Below, one piece after another: positions 44,885 to 54,873 of a DNA stretch of 64,000 bases. The translations under genes were made by a program, and so were the position numbers. The DNA is from Bacillus sp. 103mf (lineage in GTDB: Bacteria > Bacillota > Bacilli > Bacillales > Bacillaceae_G), in contig NZ_FPAF01000004.1 of the NCBI RefSeq assembly GCF_900116295.1, positions 124,001 through 188,000 on the forward strand, read 5' to 3'. Positions within the stretch are counted from its first letter, which is position 1, and every line of letters starts with the position of its first letter. The notes under the pieces are model-generated. The model did not search any database, was not told the DNA's origin, and saw nothing but the letters and a program-made list of their open reading frames with translations.

Positions 44885-45793
44885 TTGAACTTATCAGAAT
44901 TGGAACATACATTTAAAAAGAAAAAAGTAAATGCTTTCCTCGTCTATCAAAAAGGAGAAATCGTTACAGAATATTATAAAACAGAGAAATGTGCACAAAA
45001 CGTATATAAAATTAATTCGATAACGAAAAGTATTATCTCTATTCTAATTGGCATTGCACTTGAAAAAGGGTATATCCATAGTATTCATACACCTATTGTA
45101 GAGTGGATTTCAAATATGCCAAAAGAAAAACAGCTACTAACGATGTATCATTTATTAACGATGACAACGGGAGAAGACTGGAAAGAGTTTGGTGACGGTG
45201 TTATTTTCCCAAATGATTTCGTAGAGTCACAAAACTGGATTGACTATATTCTTAATAAACCGATCACCAAGCAACCGGGTACAAAAATGAACTATAATTC
45301 TGGTTCTTCACATATATTAAGTTACATTTTGCAACTTGCGACAGGAATGACAACAGCAGCGTTTGTTGATAAATATTTATTTGAACCGTTACACATTACG
45401 AGCTATCAATGGCAACAAGATCCACAAGGAATTTTTGTTGGCGGTTTTGGTATGAAAATGAAACCAAAAGATATGCTGAAAATCGGTCAATTATGTCTAC
45501 AAAACGGCTATTGGAACGGACAGCAACTCGTGTCTTCAAACTGGATTGAACAATCGCATCAAAAGAGATTTACAACGTATGAACGTGTTGGAGCATACGG
45601 ATATCACTGGTGGATCCTAGATAGAGAGACATGCAACGTGCCATATCATACATATTTTGCGATGGGATACGGCGGACAGTATATTTTAATTGTACCTCAA
45701 TTAGAACTCACCGCAGTCATTAGCAGTCAAATGCCTAAACGAGGTTTAGTACCACTCAAACTGTTTGTGAAATATTTACAAGAAATGTACTAA
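44885..45793 (+). CDS. Serine hydrolase of the class C beta-lactamase fold
   Basis: 302 residues from TTG 44885. TGGAGGA lies 7 bp before it; the ATG at 44870 covers that site. Serine motif SxxK in INSITKSIISIL, Tyr motif in KMNYNSGSSHIL and a third motif near the C-terminus (MGYGGQYIL). No signal peptide. EstB/PBP4-type esterases share this pattern. Function not specified by neighbours. Confidence 0.85.
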   Translation: MNLSELEHTFKKKKVNAFLVYQKGEIVTEYYKTEKCAQNVYKINSITKSIISILIGIALEKGYIHSIHTPIVEWISNMPKEKQLLTMYHLLTMTTGEDWKEFGDGVIFPNDFVESQNWIDYILNKPITKQPGTKMNYNSGSSHILSYILQLATGMTTAAFVDKYLFEPLHITSYQWQQDPQGIFVGGFGMKMKPKDMLKIGQLCLQNGYWNGQQLVSSNWIEQSHQKRFTTYERVGAYGYHWWILDRETCNVPYHTYFAMGYGGQYILIVPQLELTAVISSQMPKRGLVPLKLFVKYLQEMY

Positions 45794-45998
45794 AAAACAG
45801 ACTTTGTTTGTCCAAACATATTGTAATGCAACAAAACCGCTCACTGAATTTGTTGCGATGCTTACATACGATTTTAAAGCCATGATTTCCATACTTACGT
45901 ACTACCAGAATATAAACTCCTTTAATGGAATAGAGTTCACCTTATATAATATTTACCATGAAAATAGCTTCTTCTTTTGGCATGGCATGTCGCTTTTC

Positions 45999-46334
45999 TT
46001 ATCTTGGAGTTTCTTTGAAAGAAATGCTAATAAATTTTTCTGTTTTTGCGTCAAATTCTACATCAACAAATACTCCAAATTCTTTTCCGTTTTTCTCCCG
46101 CAACCACAATTTAAATTTTTCAACTGATATATTTACTGTTTTTGGTCTTCTTCCAATATGAAGATAATCGATAATATCAGCTTGCGGGTATTTTTCTTTC
46201 GTCTTTTGCACCGCAATCTTTCCCCATTTCGCATATGGAGGCTGCGCATGAACAGCAGGAAAAGGTTTATAAATAAATAAAACAATTGCAACAAGGCCGA
46301 TGCATATAAATAAACGAGTATATAAACGAGTCAT
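45999..46334 (-). CDS. DUF3889 secreted protein
   Basis: 111 residues, ATG with AAAGGAGCTT upstream. N-terminal signal peptide or anchor (LFICIGLVAIVLFIYKPFPAVHA). Mature part YAKWGKIAVQKTKEKYPQAD, then VSVEKFKLWL-type region and a Phe-rich tail. The length and layout match DUF3889. Points away from sleB, sharing the upstream region. Confidence 0.85.
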   Translation of the reverse strand: MTRLYTRLFICIGLVAIVLFIYKPFPAVHAQPPYAKWGKIAVQKTKEKYPQADIIDYLHIGRRPKTVNISVEKFKLWLREKNGKEFGVFVDVEFDAKTEKFISISFKETPR

Positions 46335-46479
46335 ATTAAGCTCCTTTATAGCATTTTTTATAGTATTTACATTTAGGCATATTCATATGAATGTGCTTTT
46401 TTTGGTCTTCATTACATAAAATCGCATTATTTACAAAAAATAACCTTGAAATCATCGTCAAATTCAAGGAGGTTGAACT

Positions 46480-47247
46480 ATGCAGTGTAAAGCTTTCTTC
46501 AAAGTACCGCTTCTACTCATTACGGTGGCGATTACTTTGTTGGTAAGTAGTGTTCATGAGAAGCAGGTAGGTGCTTTTTCCAATCAAGTCATCCAAAAGG
46601 GAGCTTCTGGAGAAGATGTAATCGAACTACAATCAAGACTCAAGTACATTGGATTTTACAACGGGAAAGTAGATGGTGTCTTTGGGTGGGGTACATATTG
46701 GGCACTTCGGAATTTTCAGCAAAAATTCGGATTAAAGGTTGACGGACTTGTTGGTACAGCGACAAAACAAAAGCTCGTTAAAGCTACAAAATACGAAAAA
46801 CAATCAAGTAACATAGCAAACAACCAAAAGAATAAACCAGCACAAAATAATAAACCGGCACAAAACAAAGGCACAAATGTTCCGAATGGATACTCGCAAA
46901 ATGACATTAAAATTTTGGCAAATGCTGTATACGGAGAATCGCGCGGTGAACCTTATATCGGACAAGTTGCCGTCGCAGCTGTTATTTTAAATCGCGTTAG
47001 CAGTCCATCTTTTCCAAACACAGTCGCAGGAGTTATTTATGAGCCGCGCGCCTTTACTGCTGTTGCAGACGGCCAAATTAATTTAACACCAAATGAAACA
47101 GCAAAAAAAGCCGTGCTTGATGCAATTAACGGATGGGATCCTTCTGGAGGAGCAATTTATTATTTTAATCCAAATACTGCAACAAGTAAGTGGATTTGGG
47201 GCCGCCCGCAAATTAAGAAAATTGGAAGACACATTTTTTGTAACTAG
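46480..47247 (+). CDS. sleB: Spore cortex-lytic enzyme
   Basis: 255 residues, ATG behind AAGGAGGTTG. Signal peptide, a peptidoglycan-binding domain (about 40-110; GASGEDVIELQSRLKYIGFY, FQQKFGLKVDGLVG), an Asn/Lys/Pro/Gln linker (KNKPAQNNKPAQNKG), then a lytic transglycosylase-type hydrolase domain (ILANAVYGESRGEPYIGQVAVAA). Cleaves spore cortex muramic-lactam peptidoglycan at germination. Operon with ypeB. Confidence 0.97.
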   Translation: MQCKAFFKVPLLLITVAITLLVSSVHEKQVGAFSNQVIQKGASGEDVIELQSRLKYIGFYNGKVDGVFGWGTYWALRNFQQKFGLKVDGLVGTATKQKLVKATKYEKQSSNIANNQKNKPAQNNKPAQNKGTNVPNGYSQNDIKILANAVYGESRGEPYIGQVAVAAVILNRVSSPSFPNTVAGVIYEPRAFTAVADGQINLTPNETAKKAVLDAINGWDPSGGAIYYFNPNTATSKWIWGRPQIKKIGRHIFCN

Positions 47248-47265
47248 TTAGGAGGTGGATGAGAT

Positions 47266-48606
47266 ATGTTTAGAGGTTTAATTATTGTTTTATTAACAAT
47301 CGGAGTTGTAGGCACAGGATATTGGGGATATAAAGAGCACCAAGAAAAAAATGCGGTATTAATTCACGCTGAAAATAACTACCAGCGTGCTTTCCATGAT
47401 TTAGCCTATCAAGTTGATTTATTACATGACAAAATTGGGACAACATTAGCAATGAATTCACGAACATCATTATCACCTGCATTAGCCGAAGTGTGGCGCA
47501 TCACATCTCAGGCACATTCTGATATTGGTCAATTACCACTTACGTTACTCCCGTTTAATAAAACAGAAGAATTTCTATCAAATATTGGAGAATTTAGTTA
47601 CCGTACAGCTATACGTGATTTAGATAAAACACCATTGAATGACCAAGAATATAATACACTCCAGCAACTATATAATAATGCTGCAAATATTCAAGATGAA
47701 CTGCGTAAAGTACAACATCTTGCTCTAAAAAACAATTTACGTTGGATGGATGTTGAATTAGCGCTTGCTTCTAATAAAAACCCAGCCGATAACACGATTA
47801 TAGACGGGTTTAAAACAGTAGAAAAAAACAGTAACGCTTATTCAGAAAAGCGTTTTGGACCAACGTTTACAAGTTTGCAAACAGAAAAAAAAGGTGAGAC
47901 GCACATATCTGGTCCAAAAATTTCAAAAGACCAAGCAATAAATATCGCAAAATCTTTCCTTAGCTTAAAGGGATCTGAAACGATTTCTGCTGAAAAAAGC
48001 AGCAAGGGAGCAAAAGAAAAATTTTATAGCATTACAGTAAAAGATCCTAAGACGAATAGTGAAACGAATATGGACATTACTGAACAAGGTGGCTATCCAA
48101 TTTGGGTGATGAACAGCCGTGAAGTCAAAGAACAAAAGATTAGCTTAAATGAAGCAGGAGAAAAGGGACTTTCCTTTTTAAAACAAAATAAATTCAAAGA
48201 TATGGAGTTATATGAAAGTTCACAATACGACTCTATCGGTGTTTTCACATTCGTAACGAATCGGGACAACGTGCGTATATATCCAGAATCCATTCAAATG
48301 AAAATAGCGCTTGATGACGGTTCGATTGTTGGCTTCTCTTCTAAAGACTATTTAGCAGCTCGGAAAGATATAAAAATCCCAAAACCAACACTATCGGTTT
48401 CGGATGCGCGGAAGAAAATTAATCCTAATTTAAAAGTTATGGAAGAGCGTCAGGCAATCGTTGTAAATGACTTGCATAAAGAGGTACTATGTTATGAATT
48501 TTTAGGAACACTTGGGAAAGACACCTATCAAATCTTTATTAATGCCAATAGTGGTACTGAAGAAAAAGTGAAAAAATTGCAAAGTGTAGAACAAATTTTT
48601 GATTAA
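47266..48606 (+). CDS. ypeB: Germination protein YpeB
   Basis: 446 residues, ATG behind AGGAGGTG. Membrane anchor at 4-23 (GLIIVLLTIGVVGTGYWGY), N-terminal helical domain, then three PepSY-like units (SKDQAINIAKSFLSLKGSE, LNEAGEKGLSFLKQN, and VSDARKKINPNL onward). Needed for SleB localisation and stability in the spore. 18 bp after sleB. Confidence 0.97.
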   Translation: MFRGLIIVLLTIGVVGTGYWGYKEHQEKNAVLIHAENNYQRAFHDLAYQVDLLHDKIGTTLAMNSRTSLSPALAEVWRITSQAHSDIGQLPLTLLPFNKTEEFLSNIGEFSYRTAIRDLDKTPLNDQEYNTLQQLYNNAANIQDELRKVQHLALKNNLRWMDVELALASNKNPADNTIIDGFKTVEKNSNAYSEKRFGPTFTSLQTEKKGETHISGPKISKDQAINIAKSFLSLKGSETISAEKSSKGAKEKFYSITVKDPKTNSETNMDITEQGGYPIWVMNSREVKEQKISLNEAGEKGLSFLKQNKFKDMELYESSQYDSIGVFTFVTNRDNVRIYPESIQMKIALDDGSIVGFSSKDYLAARKDIKIPKPTLSVSDARKKINPNLKVMEERQAIVVNDLHKEVLCYEFLGTLGKDTYQIFINANSGTEEKVKKLQSVEQIFD

Positions 48607-48624
48607 TGAATAGGAGTGACACCT

Positions 48625-49230
48625 TTGAGGAAAACCTTATATTTTTGTATCTGTTTACTTCTATTAGCAAGTTGCAGTACAAAAAAGAATGATAATGCAG
48701 CTAATCCAAAACCAACTTCAAATATAAATCAATATACAACAAGAAATGTAACAAATAAAGAAAATACTCGCAAATCAGATGAAACAAAAGCTGATCATCT
48801 TGCGAGCATTGCTTCTAGTATACCTGGTGTAAGAGATGCAACGGCTGTTGTTCTTGGTAAGTATTCCATTGTCGGCATTGATGTAGGTGCTAAGTTAGAT
48901 CGTACAAGAGTAGAAACAATAAAATATTCCGTTGCAGAGAGCTTAAAACATGATCCACAAGGTTCAAACGCAGTTGTTGTGGCCGATTTAGATACGTACG
49001 AGCGCTTAAAAGAAATTGGAAAACGTATTCAAGAAGGAAAAGCTGGTGAAGGAATTCTCGATGAACTTGCGGCAATTGTAGGGCGTGCAATGCCGCAAGT
49101 TCCAAATGATTTATTAGAAACAAAACAGAACAATCCAGTTAAAGAAAACAATCAACAATTACAAAAAGGTGAACAAAATGAATTAAAACAAGAACAAGTT
49201 GACCAATCGAATCAACAATTAAAACGATAA
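48625..49230 (+). CDS. ylaJ: YhcN/YlaJ family sporulation lipoprotein
   Basis: 201 residues from TTG 48625 with AGGAG upstream. Signal peptide with lipobox LLLLASC (Cys about residue 18), a low-complexity linker, a compact YhcN domain (ASSIPGVRDATAVVLGKYSI, VVVADLDTYERLKEIGKRI) and a Gln/Asn/Lys-rich tail. Third gene behind sleB-ypeB; in B. cereus relatives these three form one sporulation operon. Confidence 0.9.
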   Translation: MRKTLYFCICLLLLASCSTKKNDNAANPKPTSNINQYTTRNVTNKENTRKSDETKADHLASIASSIPGVRDATAVVLGKYSIVGIDVGAKLDRTRVETIKYSVAESLKHDPQGSNAVVVADLDTYERLKEIGKRIQEGKAGEGILDELAAIVGRAMPQVPNDLLETKQNNPVKENNQQLQKGEQNELKQEQVDQSNQQLKR

Positions 49231-49272
49231 AACAATCCCCGTGTTATGTAGCACGGGGATTGTTTTATCGTT
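49228..49272 (+). terminator. Strong terminator after ylaJ
   Basis: AAAACAATCCCCGTG and CACGGGGATTGTTTT arms. Confidence 0.9.
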
Positions 49273-49364
49273 TTTAAGACTGAAAATTTCATTTATTCCT
49301 AAAAATATTGTATGATTTTGTATGGAAGGAAACATATGTTTTTAGAACTGGGGGATTAAAAGTA

Positions 49365-49856
49365 ATGAAAATGAATCAATCTATTCAACTTGTTCCATAT
49401 ACAGAGGAATATAAAGAAGCGTTACAAACCTTTACTTTACCAGAAGAACAAGTACAATTCACAGCTCATCCAATGGAACTTTTAGACAAAGCACAGCAGG
49501 ATCCAACTCGAAATCCTATTGTTATTTTAGCTGATGACAAGCCAGTTGGTATTTTTGCGTTGCAATCAGGAAGTCGTGTGCAAGAATATACAAACAAAGA
49601 AAACTCTTTGTTACTTACTTCATTTTCAATCAATTACACTGAACAAGGAAGAGGATATGCAAAGCGAGCATTGCATCTGCTACCAAATTATGTAGATGTA
49701 TACTTTCCAAACATAGAAGAAATTGTATTAGCCGTCAATGAAAGAAATATTCCTGCACAAAAATTATACATAACAGTCGGATTTGAAGACAGAGGACAAC
49801 GCCGAATAGGACCAATTGGACCGCAACTTGTTTTATATTTACCTGTCAAAAAATAA
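49365..49856 (+). CDS. GNAT N-acetyltransferase
   Basis: 163 residues from ATG 49365; GGGGGA is 9 bp upstream. Acetyl-CoA loop TEQGRGYAKRALHLL and the C-terminal block NERNIPAQKLYITVGFEDRG are typical. Ends 26 bp before the homoserine dehydrogenase gene, so likely co-transcribed. Confidence 0.88.
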   Translation: MKMNQSIQLVPYTEEYKEALQTFTLPEEQVQFTAHPMELLDKAQQDPTRNPIVILADDKPVGIFALQSGSRVQEYTNKENSLLLTSFSINYTEQGRGYAKRALHLLPNYVDVYFPNIEEIVLAVNERNIPAQKLYITVGFEDRGQRRIGPIGPQLVLYLPVKK

Positions 49857-49882
49857 ACATTCAAAAGTTAGCGGAGGATCTT

Positions 49883-50905
49883 ATGCAAATCAAATTAATA
49901 CTTGCCGGTTATGGCAACGTTGGAAAAGAATTTGTAAAACTTATTCACGAGAAAGCGTCATGTATTCAAAAAGAATATGGTTTAGAGTTACTCCTTGCTG
50001 GAATTATTGGACGTGATGTGAAGCTATATCGCCCAGAGGGGCTTTATACCGATACTTTACTTGCATTAGGCGACGGATCAGCAGCTTTACATAGATATAT
50101 AGAACAACATCCGGTGTATAACGAAAACATGGAGGGGCACGTTTTAATTGAATCTACACCAACCAATATTGAAAGTGGGGAACCAGGAAAACAATATATA
50201 TTACAAGCGATTGAAAATGGAATGGATATTGTTTCTATTTCCAAAGGCGCACTTGTAACATCGTGGAAAGAAATAAGCGAAGCAGCTCGAGTCGCAAATG
50301 TAAGCATCCGCTATAGCGGTGCAACAGCTGCTGCACTACCTACATTAGATATCGGTCAATTTAGCTTAGCGGGGTGCAAAATTAAACGCATTGAAGGAAT
50401 TTTAAATGGGACAACCAATTATATTTTAACAAAAATGTATGAAGACAACACTTCATATGAAGAAGCATTGCAACAAGCGCAAAGCAAAGGAATTGCTGAA
50501 ACAAATCCTGTATTAGATGTAAGCGGAATGGATAGCGCATGTAAATTATTATTGTTATCAAATAGTTTATTACATACAGAATATACACTTGAAGATATGA
50601 GTATGAAAGGAATAGAAAACGTATCAAAACAAGATATACAAAAAGCAAAAAAGCAAGGAAAACAAATCAAACTACTAGCAAGAGCATCTACAGACGATGA
50701 CGGAAAAGTGCGGCTTGAAGTACAACCATTTGCAGTAGACTTGAACCACTCACTAGCAGGTGTTACAGGAACCGAAAAAGGAATTACTTTTTATACAGAC
50801 ACGATGGGATCAGTCACTTCCATTGGCGGAGCTTCTAATCCAAGAGGAGCGGCAGCCGCAGCTTTAAAAGATGTGATCAATTTGTATCGAAAAGATAGGA
50901 TATAG
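49883..50905 (+). CDS. Homoserine dehydrogenase
   Basis: 340 residues, ATG behind AGCGGAGGATC. NAD-binding LAGYGNVGKEFVK, catalytic-domain block KRIEGILNGTTNYILTKM and AGVTGTEKGITFYTD. Lacks the C-terminal ACT domain seen in B. subtilis Hom, so it should be insensitive to that type of allosteric control. Acts in aspartate-family amino acid synthesis. Confidence 0.9.
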   Translation: MQIKLILAGYGNVGKEFVKLIHEKASCIQKEYGLELLLAGIIGRDVKLYRPEGLYTDTLLALGDGSAALHRYIEQHPVYNENMEGHVLIESTPTNIESGEPGKQYILQAIENGMDIVSISKGALVTSWKEISEAARVANVSIRYSGATAAALPTLDIGQFSLAGCKIKRIEGILNGTTNYILTKMYEDNTSYEEALQQAQSKGIAETNPVLDVSGMDSACKLLLLSNSLLHTEYTLEDMSMKGIENVSKQDIQKAKKQGKQIKLLARASTDDDGKVRLEVQPFAVDLNHSLAGVTGTEKGITFYTDTMGSVTSIGGASNPRGAAAAALKDVINLYRKDRI

Positions 50906-50926
50906 CCTTACATACGCTGATGTGAG

Positions 50927-50960
50927 AATCCCGCTTATTTGGAAGAAGCGGGATTTGTCA
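50927..50960 (+). terminator. Terminator
   Basis: AATCCCGCTT and AAGCGGGATT arms. Confidence 0.8.
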
Positions 50961-51130
50961 TTCTTTTGTATAAAAGTAGTACTCTATTGTCAATTATCGT
51001 TATGTTTTTTTATTTACTTTTTATCATCAGTAGGATTAAGATATTTTTTAAGTATGTTATTTTTACATATACAAAACAGAAAAATACTATTATGCTATAG
51101 AGGTTAGAAAACTGAAAGGGATTGAGAATT

Positions 51131-51889
51131 GTGAAAAAACTTGATGTACTGTTAATGGTGCTCAGCGTCCTGTTCCCAGTTACAGGTATAATGAAACAAA
51201 TGCCGCTACAATTATCATTATATATAGGCGGGTTATTGTTTTTAACTAGTTTTGGGAGTTATCATGCAAAACGAATGCATTCACGAATATTTAGTTGGGT
51301 AGCATACGCAGCATTTATCACACTCTTGCTGGCAATTTGGAATCAATACATAACAGTCGATTCTTTAATTGCAAACGCAAAAATCGCTGCATGTATTGCT
51401 GTAATCCCGTTTTTATTCCGATTCCGTACATATGCCATTACGCTAGGATTACTCGCATTATGGGGCGCAATGCTTTGGGATGTAAAACAAATTCAATCAT
51501 TAGCAGTTCTTCAGCGAATGATGAACCTACTCACATCAGAAAAATTGTATTTAGTCATTTTAGTGGCAGGTTTCTTAGTCGGTGGATTACTTGCAAACGC
51601 GCTGCATCGTGATAACAATAAGCAAGAAAAAACAAACATATTTAAACAAAAAAAGAAGCGAATGAGACCTACATTCAAAATTCGCATTCCAAGTTTACCG
51701 AGATTAAAATTTAAAATGCTCAAATTCGGTAAAAAATCTTCTAAACAAAGAGACACTCGTCCATATGAACGAAACTATGAAGAGCAAACACCAACTTACA
51801 GTACAACGCAAACAGAGCAACATAATGAAACTGGAACAGTGCAAGGACAGACGAGAATGGAACGAAGAAAAAATCGTTTTAACGCATAG
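51131..51889 (+). CDS. Membrane protein of unknown function
   Basis: 252 residues from GTG 51131 with AAAGGGA 9 bp upstream. Five membrane segments in the first 160 residues (e.g. LGLLALWGAMLW, YLVILVAGFLVGGLLANAL), then a very basic cytosolic tail of about 90 residues (KQKKKRMRPTFKIRIPSL, LKFKMLKFGKKSSKQRD). The charged tail may bind nucleic acid or phospholipid. I do not recognise the family. Confidence 0.75.
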   Translation: MKKLDVLLMVLSVLFPVTGIMKQMPLQLSLYIGGLLFLTSFGSYHAKRMHSRIFSWVAYAAFITLLLAIWNQYITVDSLIANAKIAACIAVIPFLFRFRTYAITLGLLALWGAMLWDVKQIQSLAVLQRMMNLLTSEKLYLVILVAGFLVGGLLANALHRDNNKQEKTNIFKQKKKRMRPTFKIRIPSLPRLKFKMLKFGKKSSKQRDTRPYERNYEEQTPTYSTTQTEQHNETGTVQGQTRMERRKNRFNA

Positions 51890-51968
51890 GGAATAATAAA
51901 AGTCAAAGAAAACGGGTGTTATTTATATCGTGCAATTGATTGAGAAGGATCATGCCTATATAAACGGA

Positions 51969-51996
51969 GACGAAGTCTTTAAATAGACTTCGTCTT
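51969..51996 (+). terminator. Terminator
   Basis: GACGAAGTCT and AGACTTCGTC arms around TTAAAT. Confidence 0.75.
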
Positions 51997-52079
51997 TTCG
52001 ATGTACAATGAATCATAACAATTACTAGCGGCTGCATAGTATTTAGTCATACACGTTGTTGACCTATGTCTATCTCTTG

Positions 52080-52101
52080 TGAAATTTTGCAACAGAACCC
52101 T
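52080..52101. repeat. Terminal-repeat-like relic of an IS6/IS257-type element
   Basis: Minus-strand reading GGGTTCTGTTGCAAAATTTC closely matches the IS257/IS431-type terminal inverted repeat (GGTTCTGTTGCAAAGTT). Only one end is visible, 5 bp from the stop of the exosporium gene. The assignment is from memory of IS6 ends. Confidence 0.4.
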
Positions 52102-52105
52102 ATTA

Positions 52106-52735
52106 TCAAACTATAGTAATAGTGACGGGGTCACTGCTTCCTCCCAAAGCAGTAGCGGTAATCATTACTGCCCCAGCTCCATCACTGATTGTAAAAATGG
52201 CAGTAAAGTTGCCCAATGCGTCTGTAAAAGCAGGATTAGGAGATATAGTACCAAGAGCAGCATTATTCACTGAAAAATTGACCGGTGTACCTGCTGGAGG
52301 GGGACTTCCATTCACCAATACTTGACCAGTAAGAGTTGAGGTAAATCCTATTCCTAGAATAATAGTAGTTGGATTAGCGTTCAGGGTAATCGTTGTTGTG
52401 GATGGAGGAGGAGTAGGAGAAATAGTCTCTAATAGATCCAGAACATTTTCAAATTTGAATTCAAGCAGCATTTCCTTCTTGATGACGTCACGAAGAGTTC
52501 TTTGCACGCTCGAGTCGATAGCAAGAAGATTGGATATCGTAACCACCGGAGGAGAAAGTGTCGTTCTTCCTGGTGGTAATGTTCCCAGAACAAATTGAAT
52601 TTTCTCTGCCTCAGCATTTACAATGTGAGCCAGGGCTAATTCTTCTAGGGCAATAGAGCTTAAAAGCAACGGAATCGTCTGTGCAGTCGTAACAGAAATA
52701 GTGGGAGTAATATTAGGGATGTTAGGAAAAGACAA
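52106..52735 (-). CDS. Exosporium-type surface protein with bacterial Ig-like domain
   Basis: 209 residues from TTG 52735, with GAAAGGA 8 bp upstream. This start gives MSFPNIPNITPTISV, aligned with [15 protein letters not shown] of the gene at 62589. Residues 1-105 are homologous to that protein's N-terminus (ALEELALAHIVNAEAEKIQF against [19 protein letters not shown]). Residues about 115-209 form a Big_1-type Ig-like domain (PPPAGTPVNFSVNNAALGTI, TDALGNFTAIFTIS). A spore-surface role is inferred from the partner's BclB-like domain. Confidence 0.75.
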   Translation of the reverse strand: MSFPNIPNITPTISVTTAQTIPLLLSSIALEELALAHIVNAEAEKIQFVLGTLPPGRTTLSPPVVTISNLLAIDSSVQRTLRDVIKKEMLLEFKFENVLDLLETISPTPPPSTTTITLNANPTTIILGIGFTSTLTGQVLVNGSPPPAGTPVNFSVNNAALGTISPNPAFTDALGNFTAIFTISDGAGAVMITATALGGSSDPVTITIV

Positions 52736-53067
52736 TATATATGCATCCTTTCTAGAAAACCTTCGAATCATCTGATTCTGTACATCGGTCTCCCTTGTTT
52801 TTATTTTTACATTATATTTAATTCAAATGGACAAATGTTGGTAACGGGCAACTACCCTGGGATAGGAGTCTGTTTTGGCGTAAAGGGGATGTTTTCTTTT
52901 TGTATATCGTATACATTTGAAGTTAACATAACATGACATTATCAGAACTTGCGAACATATGGATGCATAAACACTTTGTACTGAATCTGACCTTCTTCAT
53001 GAGACTGCCTTAAATAATTGATATTGGCTCCCCTTTCAGCAATATCATGGCTAGACCTTCTCGTTAA
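52736..53067. other. Gene-free region with no clear feature
   Basis: About 330 bp upstream of the exosporium gene. Nothing I can identify beyond its ribosome site at the left edge. GGGATAGGAGTCTGTTTTGG near 52860 has no recognisable context. Confidence 0.3.
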
Positions 53068-53433
53068 TTACGCTTCACCATATGTATAGAAGTCAATTTT
53101 TAAATCAAATAAATCGGGATTAATAAATGTGACACTCATTCCTTCTACAATCGTCACTTTGTTTTTTGAAGAAATCACCTCTCCTTGCTTTATATACTTT
53201 TAGGCGGTAATGGCGACCGAAGTAAGAAAATTTCTCTCCGCTTACAAATTCTTTTTGTATAGGATCTTCAATTTCATTGATTTCACGTAGTTTTTTCGCA
53301 ATCCAAGGTGCTTTTCCTTTAATATAGGAAGTAGCTGCTCGTCAGTAATTCCTTCAGGGGCTAATACTTGTACACCTTTCATCCACTCGACTGTTATGTC
53401 AATTGTTGTTGTACCATATAGGATTACCGGCAT
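53068..53433 (-). pseudogene. YgjP-like (DUF45/M48) metalloprotease remnant
   Basis: The ATG frame from 53433 begins MPVILYGTTTIDITVEWMKG and reads KEKHLGLRKNYVK after a frameshift near 53310. The true continuation in another frame is APWIAKKLREINEIEDPIQK then FSYFGRHYRLKVYK. After a second shift it becomes GEVISSKNKVTIVEGMSVTF, ending NPDLFDLKIDFYTYGEA. The HExxH active site is missing. A decayed, truncated gene. Confidence 0.65.
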
Positions 53434-53600
53434 AATTAGCTAATCCTCCTTTTTAAGCATGAAGATAATGTATAATTGATATGAGAAACAATCAAATTTG
53501 CTAGAACATAAAAACAGATGCTAATAAATTTTTGTGAAAAATCTTGGTATATGAATACAAGAAGAAGGTTTTTTACAAAAATTAAATAATATAAACTACA

Positions 53601-53777
53601 ATGTTTGCAAAATTAGTAGATTTATGTGAGGAAGATGAGGCCTATTATACACCCTATGCTGAGAGATTATCTAACCTTTTAAGTAATAGTATGGAAATCG
53701 CTTGGGGATTTCCTGAAGAATTAAGTGAGTTATATTATTGTATCCCTTGGCTGGAAGAGGAAGAGGAAGAGGAATAA
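53601..53777 (+). CDS. Acidic hypothetical protein, 58 aa
   Basis: ATG frame with no ribosome site; 58 codons. MFAKLVDLCEEDEAYYTPYA, then YYCIPWLEEEEEEE with seven consecutive glutamates. It may be the tail of a larger lost gene. No family recognised. Confidence 0.3.
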   Translation: MFAKLVDLCEEDEAYYTPYAERLSNLLSNSMEIAWGFPEELSELYYCIPWLEEEEEEE

Positions 53778-53835
53778 CATATAGGTTCTACCGATTCAAT
53801 TACATGCCTAATAAAAAAACGTTCATAGAGGAGAA

Positions 53836-54870
53836 ATGATGCTAAAACACTTACAAAAAGCAGTCAATCATTTAAATGAAGGAGAAGCAAAAGAACTACT
53901 TTTCAAGACACTTGCACAACTTCATTCACTAGAAACAAAACTTAATAAGGAAGAGTTATTCTCACTTACAAATACACCGAAAGAACTGATTGAACAGTAC
54001 ATACAAAAAACTGATATCACGAAAAGTAAACATGTTCATATCGTTTTTGGTGACTCAGCAGCAGGATCGTTAAAATACGCTTTAAAAGAAGCGAATATTC
54101 AAGAAGAGCATGTTTTATTATTTTCTGATACGTTTTCTGTTGGACCTCTTTTTCATTTAGATGACGAAGCAGGGCAAGTAGCGCGTCAGCAATGGCTTCA
54201 GGAAAAACTACCAATAGAAGGTTACTGTTACGAAGAATATTTACCAGAAATGAAGGCCGCTTTAGAAAAATTACAAGCAATCCCATCTCATGTTCCGATT
54301 ACAATTTGGACAGGAAATAATGCGTATGAACATGTAGGGCTTATTTTTGTTTTATATTTATTAAAAGATACAACTCATAATATATATGTTATAAATACAG
54401 CTGATGGCTTCGATAAGTTGTTCCGCAAACCAAACTTAGATTACACTGTGCGCCATACTGGAGAAATTGTTCCTGAAAAGTTAATAGCAATACGCGGGGC
54501 ATATAAAGAGCAAAATCCTTTAACAAAAGAAGAGCGACAAGCACTCGAAAATGAATGGGAAACATTACGAGAAGAGCACACCGTTTTACGTATTTGGAAG
54601 AATAATCGTGTTGTATCTGTTTCAGAAGATTACATCGACCATTTTATCGTACAATGTGCTAGAAGTTTAGAAACTGATGGATTTACAGATCAATTTTATA
54701 AGGCTGCTCGATTAGTCGGAGAAGTTTTAGGACATTTTGAACAATGTGTAGGAGATTCTTTTATTGAATATCGTTTAAAAACATTAATACAAAAAGGGAT
54801 TTTTCATATGACAGGATCTTTGCATGCTATGAGATTTTATAGCGTACGATTAGCACAGACAGAAAAATGA
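53836..54870 (+). CDS. DUF1835/DUF3658 protein
   Basis: 344 residues, ATG behind AGAGGAGAAA. The DUF1835 core is HVHIVFGDSAAGSLKYAL with LLFSDTFSVGPLFHLDDE; the second half has the DUF3658 layout (VSVSEDYIDHFIVQCARSLE). Cytosolic. Function unknown. Terminated by a hairpin around 54874-54921. Confidence 0.88.
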   Translation: MMLKHLQKAVNHLNEGEAKELLFKTLAQLHSLETKLNKEELFSLTNTPKELIEQYIQKTDITKSKHVHIVFGDSAAGSLKYALKEANIQEEHVLLFSDTFSVGPLFHLDDEAGQVARQQWLQEKLPIEGYCYEEYLPEMKAALEKLQAIPSHVPITIWTGNNAYEHVGLIFVLYLLKDTTHNIYVINTADGFDKLFRKPNLDYTVRHTGEIVPEKLIAIRGAYKEQNPLTKEERQALENEWETLREEHTVLRIWKNNRVVSVSEDYIDHFIVQCARSLETDGFTDQFYKAARLVGEVLGHFEQCVGDSFIEYRLKTLIQKGIFHMTGSLHAMRFYSVRLAQTEK

Positions 54871-54873
54871 TAG

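Noticed and set aside
46380-46470. Possible SigG promoter (GAATG, CATTACA) before sleB
   Set aside because: Spacing is plausible but the -10 has a mismatch at a key position; sporulation control is expected but this site is not secure.
51890-51985. Short frame ending YINGDEVFK
   Set aside because: No ribosome site; its end is the terminator stem, so it is probably chance.
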